Assembly: GCA_900540685.1 (NCBI GenBank)
Contig: UQGS01000003.1
Location: 1 to 64,000 of the forward strand
From: an uncultured Catenibacterium sp.
GTDB lineage: Bacteria; Bacillota_I; Bacilli_A; Erysipelotrichales; Coprobacillaceae
DNA length: 64,000 nt
Reading direction: 5' to 3'
The position numbers and the translations under genes were made by a program. The notes under the pieces were generated by a model. The model was not told the DNA's origin. It searched no databases and worked only from the letters and a program-made list of their open reading frames with translations. Shown one piece after another: positions 55,210 to 64,000 of this stretch (the stretch's first letter is position 1; each line of letters starts with the position of its first letter).

Positions 55210-56786
55210 TGAGTTTATTTAAGAAAATAGTAACACTTGTACTCGCAATGAGTTTGATGACTGGATGTTCTTTGACTAATAATGCGGATTCACAAAAGGT
55301 ATTTAATTTTGCGGATTCTGGTTATGTGACATCTTTAGATTCATCAAAGGCTATTGATGAAACATCCACAAATGTGATTCAGGCATTTGGAGATGGTTTA
55401 TATGCCTATAATGTGAAGAGTAAGTTAAAGCCAGCTATTGCGAAAAGCATGGAAGTAAGTGATGATGGCAAAACATATACTTTTGAAATTAGAAAGAACG
55501 TGAAGTGGTCTAATGGTGATTCTGTGACTGCAGAAGACTTTGTTTATGCATGGAAGAGAGCCTTATCTATGCGTTCTGAAGCATCTAAGTTATTAACATC
55601 TTATGGTGCTGCGATTGCAGGTGCAGATGATATCTACAATGGTTTAAAGCCTGCAGATACTTTAGGTGTTTATGTGAAGAATAAGAAATTGGTTGTACAT
55701 CTACAGTATAAGACAACACGTTTTATGGATTTAGTGACTCAGCCAGTCTTCTTCCCATTAAATCAGAAGTTTGTAGAAGAACAGGGAGACAAGTACGCAA
55801 CTTCTCCTAAGACATTATTATCATGTGGTACATATAAGGTGTCTTCTATTTCTAAAGATAAGATTGTATTAAAGAAGAATAAGACATGTTATTTCGCAAA
55901 GAAATCAAATATTGATCAGGTGAATATGCTTTTTGGAATCAGTAATGATGAAAAGATTAAATTATTTGATGAAGGTAAGATTGATTTCGCATCAGTGACT
56001 GGTGAAAAAGCGAAGAAGTATGATGAAAAAGATTCAAGTACTGCAGATAATGACAGTGTGATGTGGGATTTAGTACCTAATTTCAAGGATCAGTATTTAT
56101 CAGATTTAAGAGTACGTGAGGCAATGTCTTCATTACTTAGAAGAAATAAATATGATAAAAATGTATTGAATGATGGAACTGAAAAGGCTGAAGGCTTACT
56201 TCCTATGGGTATCTGTTTTAACTCACAGAAACAGTTCATGAGAGATGCTTGTAAATACAAATTAAAGTATAAGAAGAAAGAAGCGAAGAAATCTTTATCT
56301 AAGCTTCTTAAAGAATATAAGCTAAAGAAATTCACATTTACTTTAACTTATTCAAAAGAATATCCACAGGCTAAGTTTATTGCGAATGAAATTAAAAAAG
56401 ACCTTGAGTCAACTAAACAATTCAAGGTGTACTTAAAAGAAGTCAATACTGTGGATTATGAACAGGCAGAATTATCTTTATTACGTATTAAAGGTGCATG
56501 TAATGATGCCTATGATTATTTAGCCCCTCTCGCAGTCAATAACCAAGGTATTAATCATTATGCAAGTAATGAATTTAATAACTTCTTTACTACTGCAGCT
56601 AGTGCGCAGAGTCAGGATGAACGTTTCTATGCATTCTTAAATGCAGAAAGAGTCGCAATGCGTGACTATGCACTTATTCCTGTGATTCATCAGGGACAGA
56701 GATACGTAATTAATGTAAGTGTCACAGGTCTTATTTGTAACTTTAGTGGCGCACCATATAGCTTTAGATATATGAGTATGCATTAA
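55209..56786 (+). CDS. OppA-like peptide-binding lipoprotein inside the polysaccharide cluster
   Basis: This 525-residue lipoprotein has lipobox LMTGC with C20 as the lipid cysteine. It is a family-5 extracellular solute-binding protein: RKNVKWSNGDSVTAEDFVYAWKRAL (here split RKNVKWSNGDS and VTAEDFVYAWKRAL) is diagnostic, as is the two-lobe length. No permease or ATPase gene for an Opp system is nearby. The start shares a base with the previous stop, so it is firmly part of the operon. The neighbours argue for a wall-polymer-related or borrowed function. It may bind peptides or muropeptides for another transporter. The role here is not known. Confidence 0.9.
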   Translation: MSLFKKIVTLVLAMSLMTGCSLTNNADSQKVFNFADSGYVTSLDSSKAIDETSTNVIQAFGDGLYAYNVKSKLKPAIAKSMEVSDDGKTYTFEIRKNVKWSNGDSVTAEDFVYAWKRALSMRSEASKLLTSYGAAIAGADDIYNGLKPADTLGVYVKNKKLVVHLQYKTTRFMDLVTQPVFFPLNQKFVEEQGDKYATSPKTLLSCGTYKVSSISKDKIVLKKNKTCYFAKKSNIDQVNMLFGISNDEKIKLFDEGKIDFASVTGEKAKKYDEKDSSTADNDSVMWDLVPNFKDQYLSDLRVREAMSSLLRRNKYDKNVLNDGTEKAEGLLPMGICFNSQKQFMRDACKYKLKYKKKEAKKSLSKLLKEYKLKKFTFTLTYSKEYPQAKFIANEIKKDLESTKQFKVYLKEVNTVDYEQAELSLLRIKGACNDAYDYLAPLAVNNQGINHYASNEFNNFFTTAASAQSQDERFYAFLNAERVAMRDYALIPVIHQGQRYVINVSVTGLICNFSGAPYSFRYMSMH

Positions 56787-56801
56787 TTGAGGGGGTATTC
56801 A

Positions 56802-58073
56802 ATGATCAATAAAGTTAAGACATTTATACAGAAGTTAACGACAACACAAATGGGTTTAGTCGTTTTAGCTATTTATTATTTTACACTATTCTTAGATATC
56901 ACTACTTTAAGCTTTAGTTTCTCTAAAGCAGCTACTTTGTGTAAGCTGTTGAGATATGTTTGTTATGTATATTTCTTGTTTGTAATATGCAGAAAATTTA
57001 GAACTTTAGACTTAAAGAGTTATATAAACAAAATTAAGAATTTTGATAAGAAACAGTACTTTGTGGCAGGTGTTGTATTACTCGCATTATTCAGTATTGT
57101 GATGAACCTACTCCTCACTAAAAATAAAGCATGGGTTTTCTTATTATTTACACTTATTTATGCAAGCTGTTTTGATTTTGAAGATGTATTAAATACAATC
57201 TTCTCTGCACAGTTTATTTCATTAATTCTTATTACAACATTAAGTTCATTTGGACTTATGCATGATTATGTCAATATGAGAGCGGATGGGACAATGAGAC
57301 ATTCTTTAGGATTTGGTTACCCTACTTATTTATCTCAGTTCGTCCTATTTATGATTCTCTATTATTCATATAAGAAGAACTTTAAGATCAGTCCTGAAAA
57401 GTTAGGCTTATATCAGCTTCTTATTGTATTTTCTTATTTCTTAACTGATTCAAGAACTGAAATGTTGATATCTGAATGTATTCTTATTGGTATCTTTATG
57501 AATTCTGTAGGTATTCTTGATAAATTCAAGAATGTAGTGGAATTCTTTAAAAAAGCCTATGCGACATGCTTTCCATTATTCCCAATTGGAAGTTATATTC
57601 TTGTAATGTTATATGGATTCATCTTCAATACAATGAATGTGAATGGTATTATCTTCAAGATTGCACAGAAATTCAACCATATATTCTCAAATAGACTTTA
57701 TCAGACATTCTATGATTTTAAACGTTATGGTTTAAGCTTATTTGGTTCAAATATTGATTTAGTTGGTTATTTCCTTACTAAAGAGAATGAAGGTACTATT
57801 ATTAGAAGTAATTTCATTGATAATGAGTATATGAGAATCTTATTTGAAAATGGATGGATCTTCTTTATCGCATTCTTTGCGATTATATCAATAGTGATCT
57901 GGCATCTTTATAAGACTAAGAAAGATGGATTACTATTTATTTCATTTGTGATTACAACATCTAGTTTAATAAATCCTAGATTATTTACTATCACAGTTTC
58001 AGTTATCAGTTTTATGATTATTCCAGTATTACACGATTTACTATTTAACCAAGGAGGACACTTAGATGAGTAA
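56802..58073 (+). CDS. Wzy-like polysaccharide polymerase (polytopic membrane protein)
   Basis: The start is the ATG at 56802 with GAGGGGG seven bases upstream. The protein has 423 residues and about ten membrane helices with a large outside loop near residues 285-345. It lacks strong motifs, as usual for Wzy. Evidence is topology, length and position between a DUF4422 transferase and glf. FLTDSRTEM near 205 is like the O-antigen ligase/polymerase signature. It would join lipid-linked repeat units on the outer face. It overlaps the glf start by 8 bp. Confidence 0.75.
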   Translation: MINKVKTFIQKLTTTQMGLVVLAIYYFTLFLDITTLSFSFSKAATLCKLLRYVCYVYFLFVICRKFRTLDLKSYINKIKNFDKKQYFVAGVVLLALFSIVMNLLLTKNKAWVFLLFTLIYASCFDFEDVLNTIFSAQFISLILITTLSSFGLMHDYVNMRADGTMRHSLGFGYPTYLSQFVLFMILYYSYKKNFKISPEKLGLYQLLIVFSYFLTDSRTEMLISECILIGIFMNSVGILDKFKNVVEFFKKAYATCFPLFPIGSYILVMLYGFIFNTMNVNGIIFKIAQKFNHIFSNRLYQTFYDFKRYGLSLFGSNIDLVGYFLTKENEGTIIRSNFIDNEYMRILFENGWIFFIAFFAIISIVIWHLYKTKKDGLLFISFVITTSSLINPRLFTITVSVISFMIIPVLHDLLFNQGGHLDE

Positions 58074-59166
58074 ATATGATTATCTAGTAGTAGGATCAGG
58101 TCTTTATGGCGCAATCTTTGCGCATGAAGCCAATAAGAGAGGAAAGAAGGTTCTTGTCATTGATAAGAGACCTAATATTGCAGGAAACATCTACACTGAA
58201 GAAGTAGAAGGCATCAATGTACATAAATATGGGGCTCATATCTTCCATACAAATAATAAGGAAGTATGGCAGTATATTACTCAGTTTGCAGAGTTCAACA
58301 GATTCACTAACTCACCAGTTGCGAACTATAAGGGAGAACTATTCTCTTTACCATTCAACATGTATACATTCAATAAGATGTGGGGTGTTGTAACACCAGA
58401 AGAAGCAGCTGCCAAGATTGAAGAACAGAGACAGGAAATCAAGGGAGAACCAAAAAACCTTGAAGAACAGGCTATTTCATTAGTTGGTAGAGATATCTAT
58501 GAAAAGCTCATTAAAGGTTATACAGAAAAACAATGGGGAAGACCATGTAATGAACTTCCATCATTCATCATCAAGAGATTACCAGTAAGACTTACTTTTG
58601 ATAATAACTACTTCAATGCGTTATATCAGGGTATTCCAATGGGTGGATATACAAAGATGGTAGAAAACATGTTGGAAGGTATTGAAGTAAGACTCAATAC
58701 AGATTATCTAGAAAACAAGGAAGAACTAGACAGCTTAGCTGATAAGGTAGTCTATACAGGACCTATCGATGCTTACTTCAACTATAAGCTAGGTACACTA
58801 GAATATAGATCAGTGAGATTTGAAACAGAAGTATTAGATAAGCCAAATTTCCAGGGAAATGCGGCAGTAAACTATACAGATGCAGAAACTCCTTGGACAA
58901 GAATCATTGAACATAAGTGGTTTGAATTCGGTACACAGCCAAAGACTGTCATCAGTAGAGAATACAGCTCTGAATGGAAGCTAGGAGATGAACCATACTA
59001 TCCAGTCAATGATGAAAAGAATGGTGCCTTATATGCAGAATATAAGAAGCTAGGAGAAGCTGAAACTAAAGTGATCTTTGGTGGAAGACTTGGAGAATAT
59101 AAGTATTATGATATGGATGCAGTTATTGCAGCTGCGTTAGATAAAGTAAAAGAAGAATTTAATTAA
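58066..59166 (+). CDS. glf: UDP-galactopyranose mutase
   Basis: Glf is an FAD enzyme that turns UDP-galactopyranose into UDP-galactofuranose. The 366-residue protein has the FAD-binding YLVVGSGLYGAIFA near residue 5, then GAHIFHTN near 60, FSLPFNMYTF near 88, YTEKQWG near 155, and RVEYRS-like text (LEYRSVRFE) near 239. GGAGGA lies before the ATG. Its presence shows that the polymer made by this cluster probably contains galactofuranose. Confidence 0.97.
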   Translation: MSKYDYLVVGSGLYGAIFAHEANKRGKKVLVIDKRPNIAGNIYTEEVEGINVHKYGAHIFHTNNKEVWQYITQFAEFNRFTNSPVANYKGELFSLPFNMYTFNKMWGVVTPEEAAAKIEEQRQEIKGEPKNLEEQAISLVGRDIYEKLIKGYTEKQWGRPCNELPSFIIKRLPVRLTFDNNYFNALYQGIPMGGYTKMVENMLEGIEVRLNTDYLENKEELDSLADKVVYTGPIDAYFNYKLGTLEYRSVRFETEVLDKPNFQGNAAVNYTDAETPWTRIIEHKWFEFGTQPKTVISREYSSEWKLGDEPYYPVNDEKNGALYAEYKKLGEAETKVIFGGRLGEYKYYDMDAVIAAALDKVKEEFN

Positions 59167-59173
59167 TCATTCA

Positions 59174-59196
59174 GGCAAAGATTTTATATCTTTGCC
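59174..59196 (+). terminator. Weak hairpin between glf and the next glycosyltransferase
   Basis: GGCAAAGAT / ATCTTTGCC with a five-base loop, followed by TTATCC. It has no proper T run, so it is probably a partial terminator. Confidence 0.5.
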
Positions 59197-59217
59197 TTAT
59201 CCAAATGGAGGCTTATT

Positions 59218-60333
59218 ATGAAGAGTGTATTGATTATAGGAATGACACCAAATCCTGGTGGGATAGAAAGTTTTTTAATGACTTACTTCAGAAAATTAAA
59301 GAACACCTTTAAAATAGATTTCCTTACTACATTTGATACATGTGCTTACAGTCAGGAGATTCTAGAAAATAATTCTAGAATTTATACAATTAAATCAAGT
59401 CAGTTTAAACAAGCTAAACAATTTAAACAGGAAATGACTTCTTTCTTTCAGCACCATCATTACGATATCATCTGGTTTAATGCCTGTGATCTAGGTAATT
59501 TTGGTATGTTGGAATATGCACAGTTATGTTCTCCTGAAAAAGTGATTGTTCATGCACATAATAATGATTTCATGATGAAAGGTAAGAAAGCACTCTTCTA
59601 TAAGTTCATGCATTATAAGAATAAAAAGAAAGTAAAACAGTATGCCACTGATTACTGGGCCTGCTCAGAACTTGCAGGAGAATTCTTTTTTGAAGATGAT
59701 GTAAGAAAGAGTCCTCGTTATCATGTCATTAATAATGCGATTGATACAGATCGTTTTAAATATGATAGAGAGGTCAGAACAGCTTATCGTAAAGATTTGA
59801 ATATTGAAGATAAGATTGTCGTAATGAATACCGCAAGATTCACTTATCAAAAGAATCAGTTATTCCTTATTGATATCTTTGAGGAATTAAAGAACAGGGA
59901 TGACCGTTTTGAACTTGTATTAGTAGGTGATGGTGAATTAAGAGGTGAACTTGAACAGAAGATTTCTGATTTACATCTCACTGATAGCGTACAGCTACTT
60001 GGCTTACGTAGTGATATTCCAGAATTATTATCAGCGGCTGATATATTCCTCTTCCCTTCTCGTTTTGAAGGGTTTGGTATATCATTATTAGAAGCTCAGG
60101 CTTCTGGACTGTTATCCTTTACTTCCAAGACAGTTGTCCCAGAAAGTGTAGGGATTACAGATTTACTCACATATATTTCATTAGATGAATCTGCTGAAGA
60201 ATGGGCTGATCTAATTTATAGTCAATTCACTTCTAGAGACATTGATAGAAATAAATATACGGATATCATCAAAGAAAAGGGATTTGATATTGATACAGAA
60301 GCAATGAAATTAAAATCCTACCTAGATGATTAG
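59218..60333 (+). CDS. Glycosyltransferase family 4
   Basis: This 371-residue GT-B protein has the N-terminal GMTPNPGGIESFLM (acceptor side) and a C-terminal nucleotide-sugar side with VMNTARFTYQKNQ near 205, LVLVGDGEL near 237, LLGLRSDIPELLSAADIFLFPSRFEGFG (core FPSRFEGFGISLLEAQ), which is the E-x7-E motif of the GT4 family. It is cytoplasmic and adds one sugar to the repeat unit. GGAGG precedes the ATG. It overlaps nothing, but the next gene starts 16 bp on. The sugar is not deducible. Confidence 0.94.
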   Translation: MKSVLIIGMTPNPGGIESFLMTYFRKLKNTFKIDFLTTFDTCAYSQEILENNSRIYTIKSSQFKQAKQFKQEMTSFFQHHHYDIIWFNACDLGNFGMLEYAQLCSPEKVIVHAHNNDFMMKGKKALFYKFMHYKNKKKVKQYATDYWACSELAGEFFFEDDVRKSPRYHVINNAIDTDRFKYDREVRTAYRKDLNIEDKIVVMNTARFTYQKNQLFLIDIFEELKNRDDRFELVLVGDGELRGELEQKISDLHLTDSVQLLGLRSDIPELLSAADIFLFPSRFEGFGISLLEAQASGLLSFTSKTVVPESVGITDLLTYISLDESAEEWADLIYSQFTSRDIDRNKYTDIIKEKGFDIDTEAMKLKSYLDD

Positions 60334-60349
60334 AGAAAGGAAAACAGTT

Positions 60350-61375
60350 ATGAAAAAATATTATTTACAGGTTACTATTGATTCAAATCTAGATGCTAGT
60401 ACAAAAGCTGTTCAGGATTGTAATAAGATTCTTCATAAGAACGGTTATGCACCTTTTGAAATCAATCTATATAAATCAGGTAATAAGTATATCAAGAAGG
60501 TACATAACTTCTTAGCCTTCAATCACTTAAATAAGATTGATGAAGGTGCTTTACTTGTAGTACCTCATCCTCTTTATATCAATAAGAAATATATTGATAT
60601 CTTAGAGAAGGTAAAGCAGAAAAAGCATATTAAGCTTGCTTTCCTTATTCATGATTTAGATTCATTAAGAAAGCTATTCTTAAATGCTCAGGATGATTTT
60701 GAATATATGGATCATAAGATGTATGACATCTCTGACTATATTATTGCGCATAACGATTGCATGATTGATTATTTAGTCACACAGGGAGTAAAGAGAGAGA
60801 AGATTCATAATCTTCATATCTTTGACTATTTATGTGATTCCAACAATACAATCAAGTTTGATCGTTCAGTGAGTATTGCAGGTAACTTAGATGAAAAGAA
60901 GAGTAACTATCTTGCAAAGTTAAAGGATATTAAAGCAGTTCATTTTGATTTATATGGTGTACATTTAAATGAAGATATTCTTGCATCTAATATTACTTAT
61001 CATGGTGCTTTCCCACCTGATGAAATCAATAATCAGTTATATAGTGGTTTTGGTTTAGTATGGGATGGAAGTTCTATTGAAAAATGTGATGGTAACACAG
61101 GAGAGTATTTAAAATACAATAACCCTCATAAATTATCTTTATATTTAGTATCTGGTATTCCTGTAGTTATCTGGAAAGAAGCTGCAGAAGCTAAATTTGT
61201 AGAAGAATATGGCCTAGGTATCACAGTTAATTCTTTAGATGAGCTTGGAGAAAAATTTGCGAGTCTAAGTGAAGAAGAATACTTTGAAATGGTAAAACGT
61301 GTGGCAGTCGTTTCTGAACGTCTTAAGAACGGATATTACCTTACTCAGGCAATCAAAGAAATTGAAGAGGCTTAA
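60350..61375 (+). CDS. Probable galactofuranosyltransferase
   Basis: The ATG at 60350 is preferred (AAAGGAAAA upstream); an earlier in-frame start lies inside the previous gene. The protein has 341 residues: YYLQVTIDSNLDASTKA start, a middle LIHDLDSLR near 97-105, SIAGNLDEKKSNYL near 177, and YNNPHKLSLYLVSGIPVVIW near 270 as in GT-B donor sites. The pattern resembles beta-1,6-galactofuranosyltransferases of streptococcal capsule clusters. That agrees with glf two genes before. It ends in a terminator. Confidence 0.82.
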   Translation: MKKYYLQVTIDSNLDASTKAVQDCNKILHKNGYAPFEINLYKSGNKYIKKVHNFLAFNHLNKIDEGALLVVPHPLYINKKYIDILEKVKQKKHIKLAFLIHDLDSLRKLFLNAQDDFEYMDHKMYDISDYIIAHNDCMIDYLVTQGVKREKIHNLHIFDYLCDSNNTIKFDRSVSIAGNLDEKKSNYLAKLKDIKAVHFDLYGVHLNEDILASNITYHGAFPPDEINNQLYSGFGLVWDGSSIEKCDGNTGEYLKYNNPHKLSLYLVSGIPVVIWKEAAEAKFVEEYGLGITVNSLDELGEKFASLSEEEYFEMVKRVAVVSERLKNGYYLTQAIKEIEEA

Positions 61376-61386
61376 AGCCTCTTTTT
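61366..61386 (+). terminator. Terminator after the galactofuranosyltransferase gene
   Basis: AGAGGCT / AGCCTCT with a three-base loop and T5. The stop codon is in the loop. Confidence 0.85.
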
Positions 61387-61454
61387 CTTCTTTAACTCTT
61401 ATTATTTTTGATTTATAATAGTTGCGGTTTGTAACAAGGAAAGAGAGGTTTTGT

Positions 61455-62912
61455 ATGAAAAAACAGAAATCACTTAAGTTGAATTTCATTATGAATGCAT
61501 TACTTACAATGTCTTCATTCATATTCCCACTTATTACATTCCCATATGTATCGAGAGTATTAGGACCTACAGGAACAGGTCAGGTTAACTTTGCGACATC
61601 ATTGATTACTTATTTCTCTATGTTTGCACAGTTAGGTATTCCAACATATGGTATTAAAGTATGTGCTCAGGTAAGAGATGATCATGAAAAACTCACAAGA
61701 ACAACACAAGAATTATTGATTATCAATCTTGTCATGACTGTGATCTCTTATATTGCGTTTATTATTGCGTTATTCACAGTACCAAAGCTTGCATCTGATA
61801 AGATGTTGTATGTGATTACTAGTAGTACTATCCTACTTACTACAATAGGTATGGAATGGCTCTATAAAGCTTTAGAACAATATACATATATCACTATCCG
61901 TTCTATTATCTTTAAGTTTATCGGATTAGTTGCGATGTTCTTATTAGTTCGTTCAAAGAACGACTATGTGATGTATGCAGGTATCACAGTATTTGCGGCA
62001 AGTGCTTCATTTATTCTTAACTTATTAAATGCTCATAAGTATATTGGTCTCAAACCAGTAGGACACTATAACTTTAAGAGACATTTCAAGCCAGTTGCGA
62101 TCTTCTTTGCGATGAGTTGTGCAACGACTATCTATACTAACTTAGATTCAGTTATGTTAGGCTTTATGGCGACTAATGCGGATGTTGGGTACTATGGTGC
62201 AGCCGTAAAGATTAAGAATATTTTAGTATCTATCGTTACTTCACTAGGTACTGTATTACTTCCTAGAGCGGCTTATTATATTGAACATCAGCAGATGGAT
62301 GAATTTAAGAAGCTAAGCAAGAAAGCATTAAACTTCGTATTCCTTGTTGCTTCACCAATGATGATCTATTTCATGCTTTTCGCAAAGCAGGGAATTTATT
62401 TCTTATCAGGTGATGCGTTTGGACCAGCCGTTGTGCCTATGCAGCTTATTATGCCTACCCTACTCCTTATTGGAATCACAAATATTTTAGGTATTCAGAT
62501 TCTTGTCCCATTAGGGTATGAAAAGGCAGTACTTGTATCCGAGGTTGTAGGTGCAATTATTGACTTAGTGGTCAATGCCTTATTGATTCCAGTATATCAA
62601 TCAAGTGGTGCTGCGATTGGTACATTACTTGCAGAATTTGCGGTTATGGTTGTTCAATGTATTGCGTTAAAGAATGAAATCAGAACAGCTTTTAGTGATA
62701 TCAAATACTTAAAGATTATTCTTGCGATTATCCTTGCATCACTTGCATCATATTGGGTAGTAGCACTTAATCTTCATGTATTTATTACACTCGTTATTTC
62801 AGCTATTCTCTTCTTTGGTGTATATGGTCTTGTACTTATCATCACAAAAGAAAAACTTGTCATTGAAATATTGACACAAATATTTAATAAATTGAAACAT
62901 AGAAGCGCATAA
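61455..62912 (+). CDS. Wzx-type lipid-linked oligosaccharide flippase
   Basis: This protein has 485 residues from the start with AGAGAGG upstream; the in-frame TTG at 61422 has none. It has about 12-14 membrane helices of the MOP exporter family, with SSFIFPLITFPYVSRVLGP near residue 20 and LGPTGTGQVNFA, and FFAMSCATTIYTNLDSVMLG near 215. It flips finished repeat units across the membrane for the Wzy-like polymerase. It has its own transcription unit or a read-through from the terminator at 61366. Confidence 0.94.
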   Translation: MKKQKSLKLNFIMNALLTMSSFIFPLITFPYVSRVLGPTGTGQVNFATSLITYFSMFAQLGIPTYGIKVCAQVRDDHEKLTRTTQELLIINLVMTVISYIAFIIALFTVPKLASDKMLYVITSSTILLTTIGMEWLYKALEQYTYITIRSIIFKFIGLVAMFLLVRSKNDYVMYAGITVFAASASFILNLLNAHKYIGLKPVGHYNFKRHFKPVAIFFAMSCATTIYTNLDSVMLGFMATNADVGYYGAAVKIKNILVSIVTSLGTVLLPRAAYYIEHQQMDEFKKLSKKALNFVFLVASPMMIYFMLFAKQGIYFLSGDAFGPAVVPMQLIMPTLLLIGITNILGIQILVPLGYEKAVLVSEVVGAIIDLVVNALLIPVYQSSGAAIGTLLAEFAVMVVQCIALKNEIRTAFSDIKYLKIILAIILASLASYWVVALNLHVFITLVISAILFFGVYGLVLIITKEKLVIEILTQIFNKLKHRSA

Positions 62913-62927
62913 TAACTGCGCTTTTTG
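62904..62927 (+). terminator. Terminator of the flippase gene
   Basis: AGCGCA / TGCGCT with a seven-base loop (the stop codon is in the loop) and T5. Confidence 0.88.
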
Positions 62928-63024
62928 ACTTATAAAACAATAAAGGGTATACTTTTATTGTAATGACTAATGAATATGAATGATGTAAAATAATGATATT
63001 CATATGAAGGAGGAAATCAGAAAT

Positions 63025-64000
63025 ATGCCTGATAGACAGAGAATCGGTATTTTAGGAGCTGGTACATGGGGTATGGCTCTTGCAAGAATGCTGGCTAATT
63101 GTGATAAGGAAGTTACAGTGTGGTCTGCCCTTCCACAGGAAGTGGAACAGTTAAGTACAACACATACACATCCAAAACTTCCTGGTGTTGATTTTCCTGA
63201 AACTATTCGTTATACAACAGATATAGAAGAAGCATGTGCGGATCAAAATATTATCATGTTTGCGGTGCCTTCTGTATTTGTGAGAAGTACTGCAGAAAAA
63301 GCCAAACCTTATATTAAAGACAATCAGATTATTGTGGATGTCGCAAAGGGTATTGAAGCAGATACTTTCATGACACTCACTGAAGTGATTGAAGATGTAC
63401 TTGATAATGATACTTTACACTTAGTTGCATTATCTGGACCAACTCATGCAGAAGAAGTGGCAAGAGAATTACCTACTGCCATCGTATCAGCATGTACAAA
63501 TCTAGATGCTGCAAAATATGTACAGAAGTTCTTCAGTAGTCCATTCATGCGTGTTTATACGAATAACGATGTGAAAGGAATTGAAATTTGTGGCGCATTA
63601 AAGAATATTATTGCGTTAGCTGCTGGTATTTCTGGTGGTTTAGGTTATGGTGATAATGCCCGTGCAGCGTTAATTACTAGAGGTCTTGCAGAAATGGAGA
63701 GACTTGGCGGCAGAATTGGCTGTACACCACATACATTTAGTGGATTAACAGGTATGGGTGACTTAATTGTGACTTGTACAAGTGAGTTCAGTAGAAACAA
63801 CCAGGCAGGTCATTTGATTGGTGAAGGAAAGACACCAGCAGAAGCAGTGAAAGAAGTAGGCATGGTTGTAGAAGGTATTAATGCATTACCTGCAGCTGTT
63901 CAGCTTGCAGAAACTTATAAAGTGGATATGCCTATTGTGATGACTGTGAATAGAATTATTAACGAAGGCTTAAATCCAAAGGATGCAGTGAATGCATTAT
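63025..64000 (+). CDS. gpsA: Glycerol-3-phosphate dehydrogenase [NAD(P)+] (partial at the right edge)
   Basis: GpsA reduces dihydroxyacetone phosphate to glycerol-3-phosphate for phospholipid and teichoic-acid backbones. The visible 325 codons show GILGAGTWGMALA (NAD site) at about 8-20, DVAKGIE near 111, ALSGPTHAEEVA near 140, the active-site K in GALKNIIALAAGI near 194, and LTGMGDLIVTCTS near 248. It has AGGAGG before the ATG. Only about 10 residues are missing, since family members are about 330-340 long. It is independent of the polysaccharide operon. Confidence 0.96.
   Translation, partial: MPDRQRIGILGAGTWGMALARMLANCDKEVTVWSALPQEVEQLSTTHTHPKLPGVDFPETIRYTTDIEEACADQNIIMFAVPSVFVRSTAEKAKPYIKDNQIIVDVAKGIEADTFMTLTEVIEDVLDNDTLHLVALSGPTHAEEVARELPTAIVSACTNLDAAKYVQKFFSSPFMRVYTNNDVKGIEICGALKNIIALAAGISGGLGYGDNARAALITRGLAEMERLGGRIGCTPHTFSGLTGMGDLIVTCTSEFSRNNQAGHLIGEGKTPAEAVKEVGMVVEGINALPAAVQLAETYKVDMPIVMTVNRIINEGLNPKDAVNAL

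Overview
The window is low-GC, densely packed Gram-positive DNA. Translation starts carry strong AGGAGG-type ribosome binding sites, operons end in classical hairpin-plus-T terminators, and there are sortase-anchored proteins, an AtpI-AtpBEFHAGDC order and a lysine riboswitch. This fits a Firmicute, most plausibly a gut anaerobe of the Erysipelotrichia / Coprobacillaceae type (Catenibacterium-like). That placement is an inference from gene content, not from a marker gene; no rRNA or tRNA was seen.

Layout. 1-3.9 kb: an ABC-2-type export operon (three membrane proteins, one ATPase, one secreted protein) behind a pair of direct repeats resembling a LytTR-regulator site. 3.9-8.9 kb: single genes (PRD-domain protein, membrane phosphoesterase, one-domain BRCT protein, AzlCD amino-acid exporter, VOC protein). 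8.9-12.6 kb: a lysine-riboswitch operon made of a free-standing aspartokinase-type ACT protein, dapA, dapB and lysA. 12.6-14.8 kb: four exact-period 33-bp repeats in front of a DUF4143-type ATPase, then a zinc-ribbon protein. 15.9-25.4 kb: a long housekeeping operon, ywlC(tsaC)-rpiB-glyA-upp-atpI-like-atpBEFHAGDC; its c subunit has the two-carboxylate pattern of Na+-type rotors. 25.4-26.5 kb: a VanX-type dipeptidase and a VanZ-family protein.

26.8-46.8 kb is a cell-surface island. A PucR-family regulator, interrupted by a nine-G tract, precedes a 2580-residue LPNTG-anchored GLUG-repeat protein, an LPSTG major pilin, a class C sortase and a small ancillary pilin. These are followed by an acyltransferase, a two-component system with an accessory protein, a VanY-type carboxypeptidase whose ribosome site lies inside a terminator-like hairpin, and a lysozyme / L,D-transpeptidase fusion. 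Together they look like a pilus and wall-remodelling module. The G tract suggests on/off switching of its regulator.

46.9-51.0 kb holds a divergent three-gene lipid-linked glycosylation set (CsbB/GtrB-type glycosyltransferase, YfhO-type GT-C protein, GtrA-type flippase). 51.05-52.9 kb is a complete-looking IS200/IS605 element with an intact TnpA and an intact RuvC-type TnpB. 52.97-62.9 kb is a surface-polysaccharide operon: initiating phosphoglycosyltransferase, DUF4422 transferase, an out-of-place OppA-like lipoprotein, a Wzy-like polymerase, UDP-galactopyranose mutase, two glycosyltransferases and a Wzx flippase. It probably makes a galactofuranose-containing polymer. gpsA begins at 63,025 and runs off the right edge.
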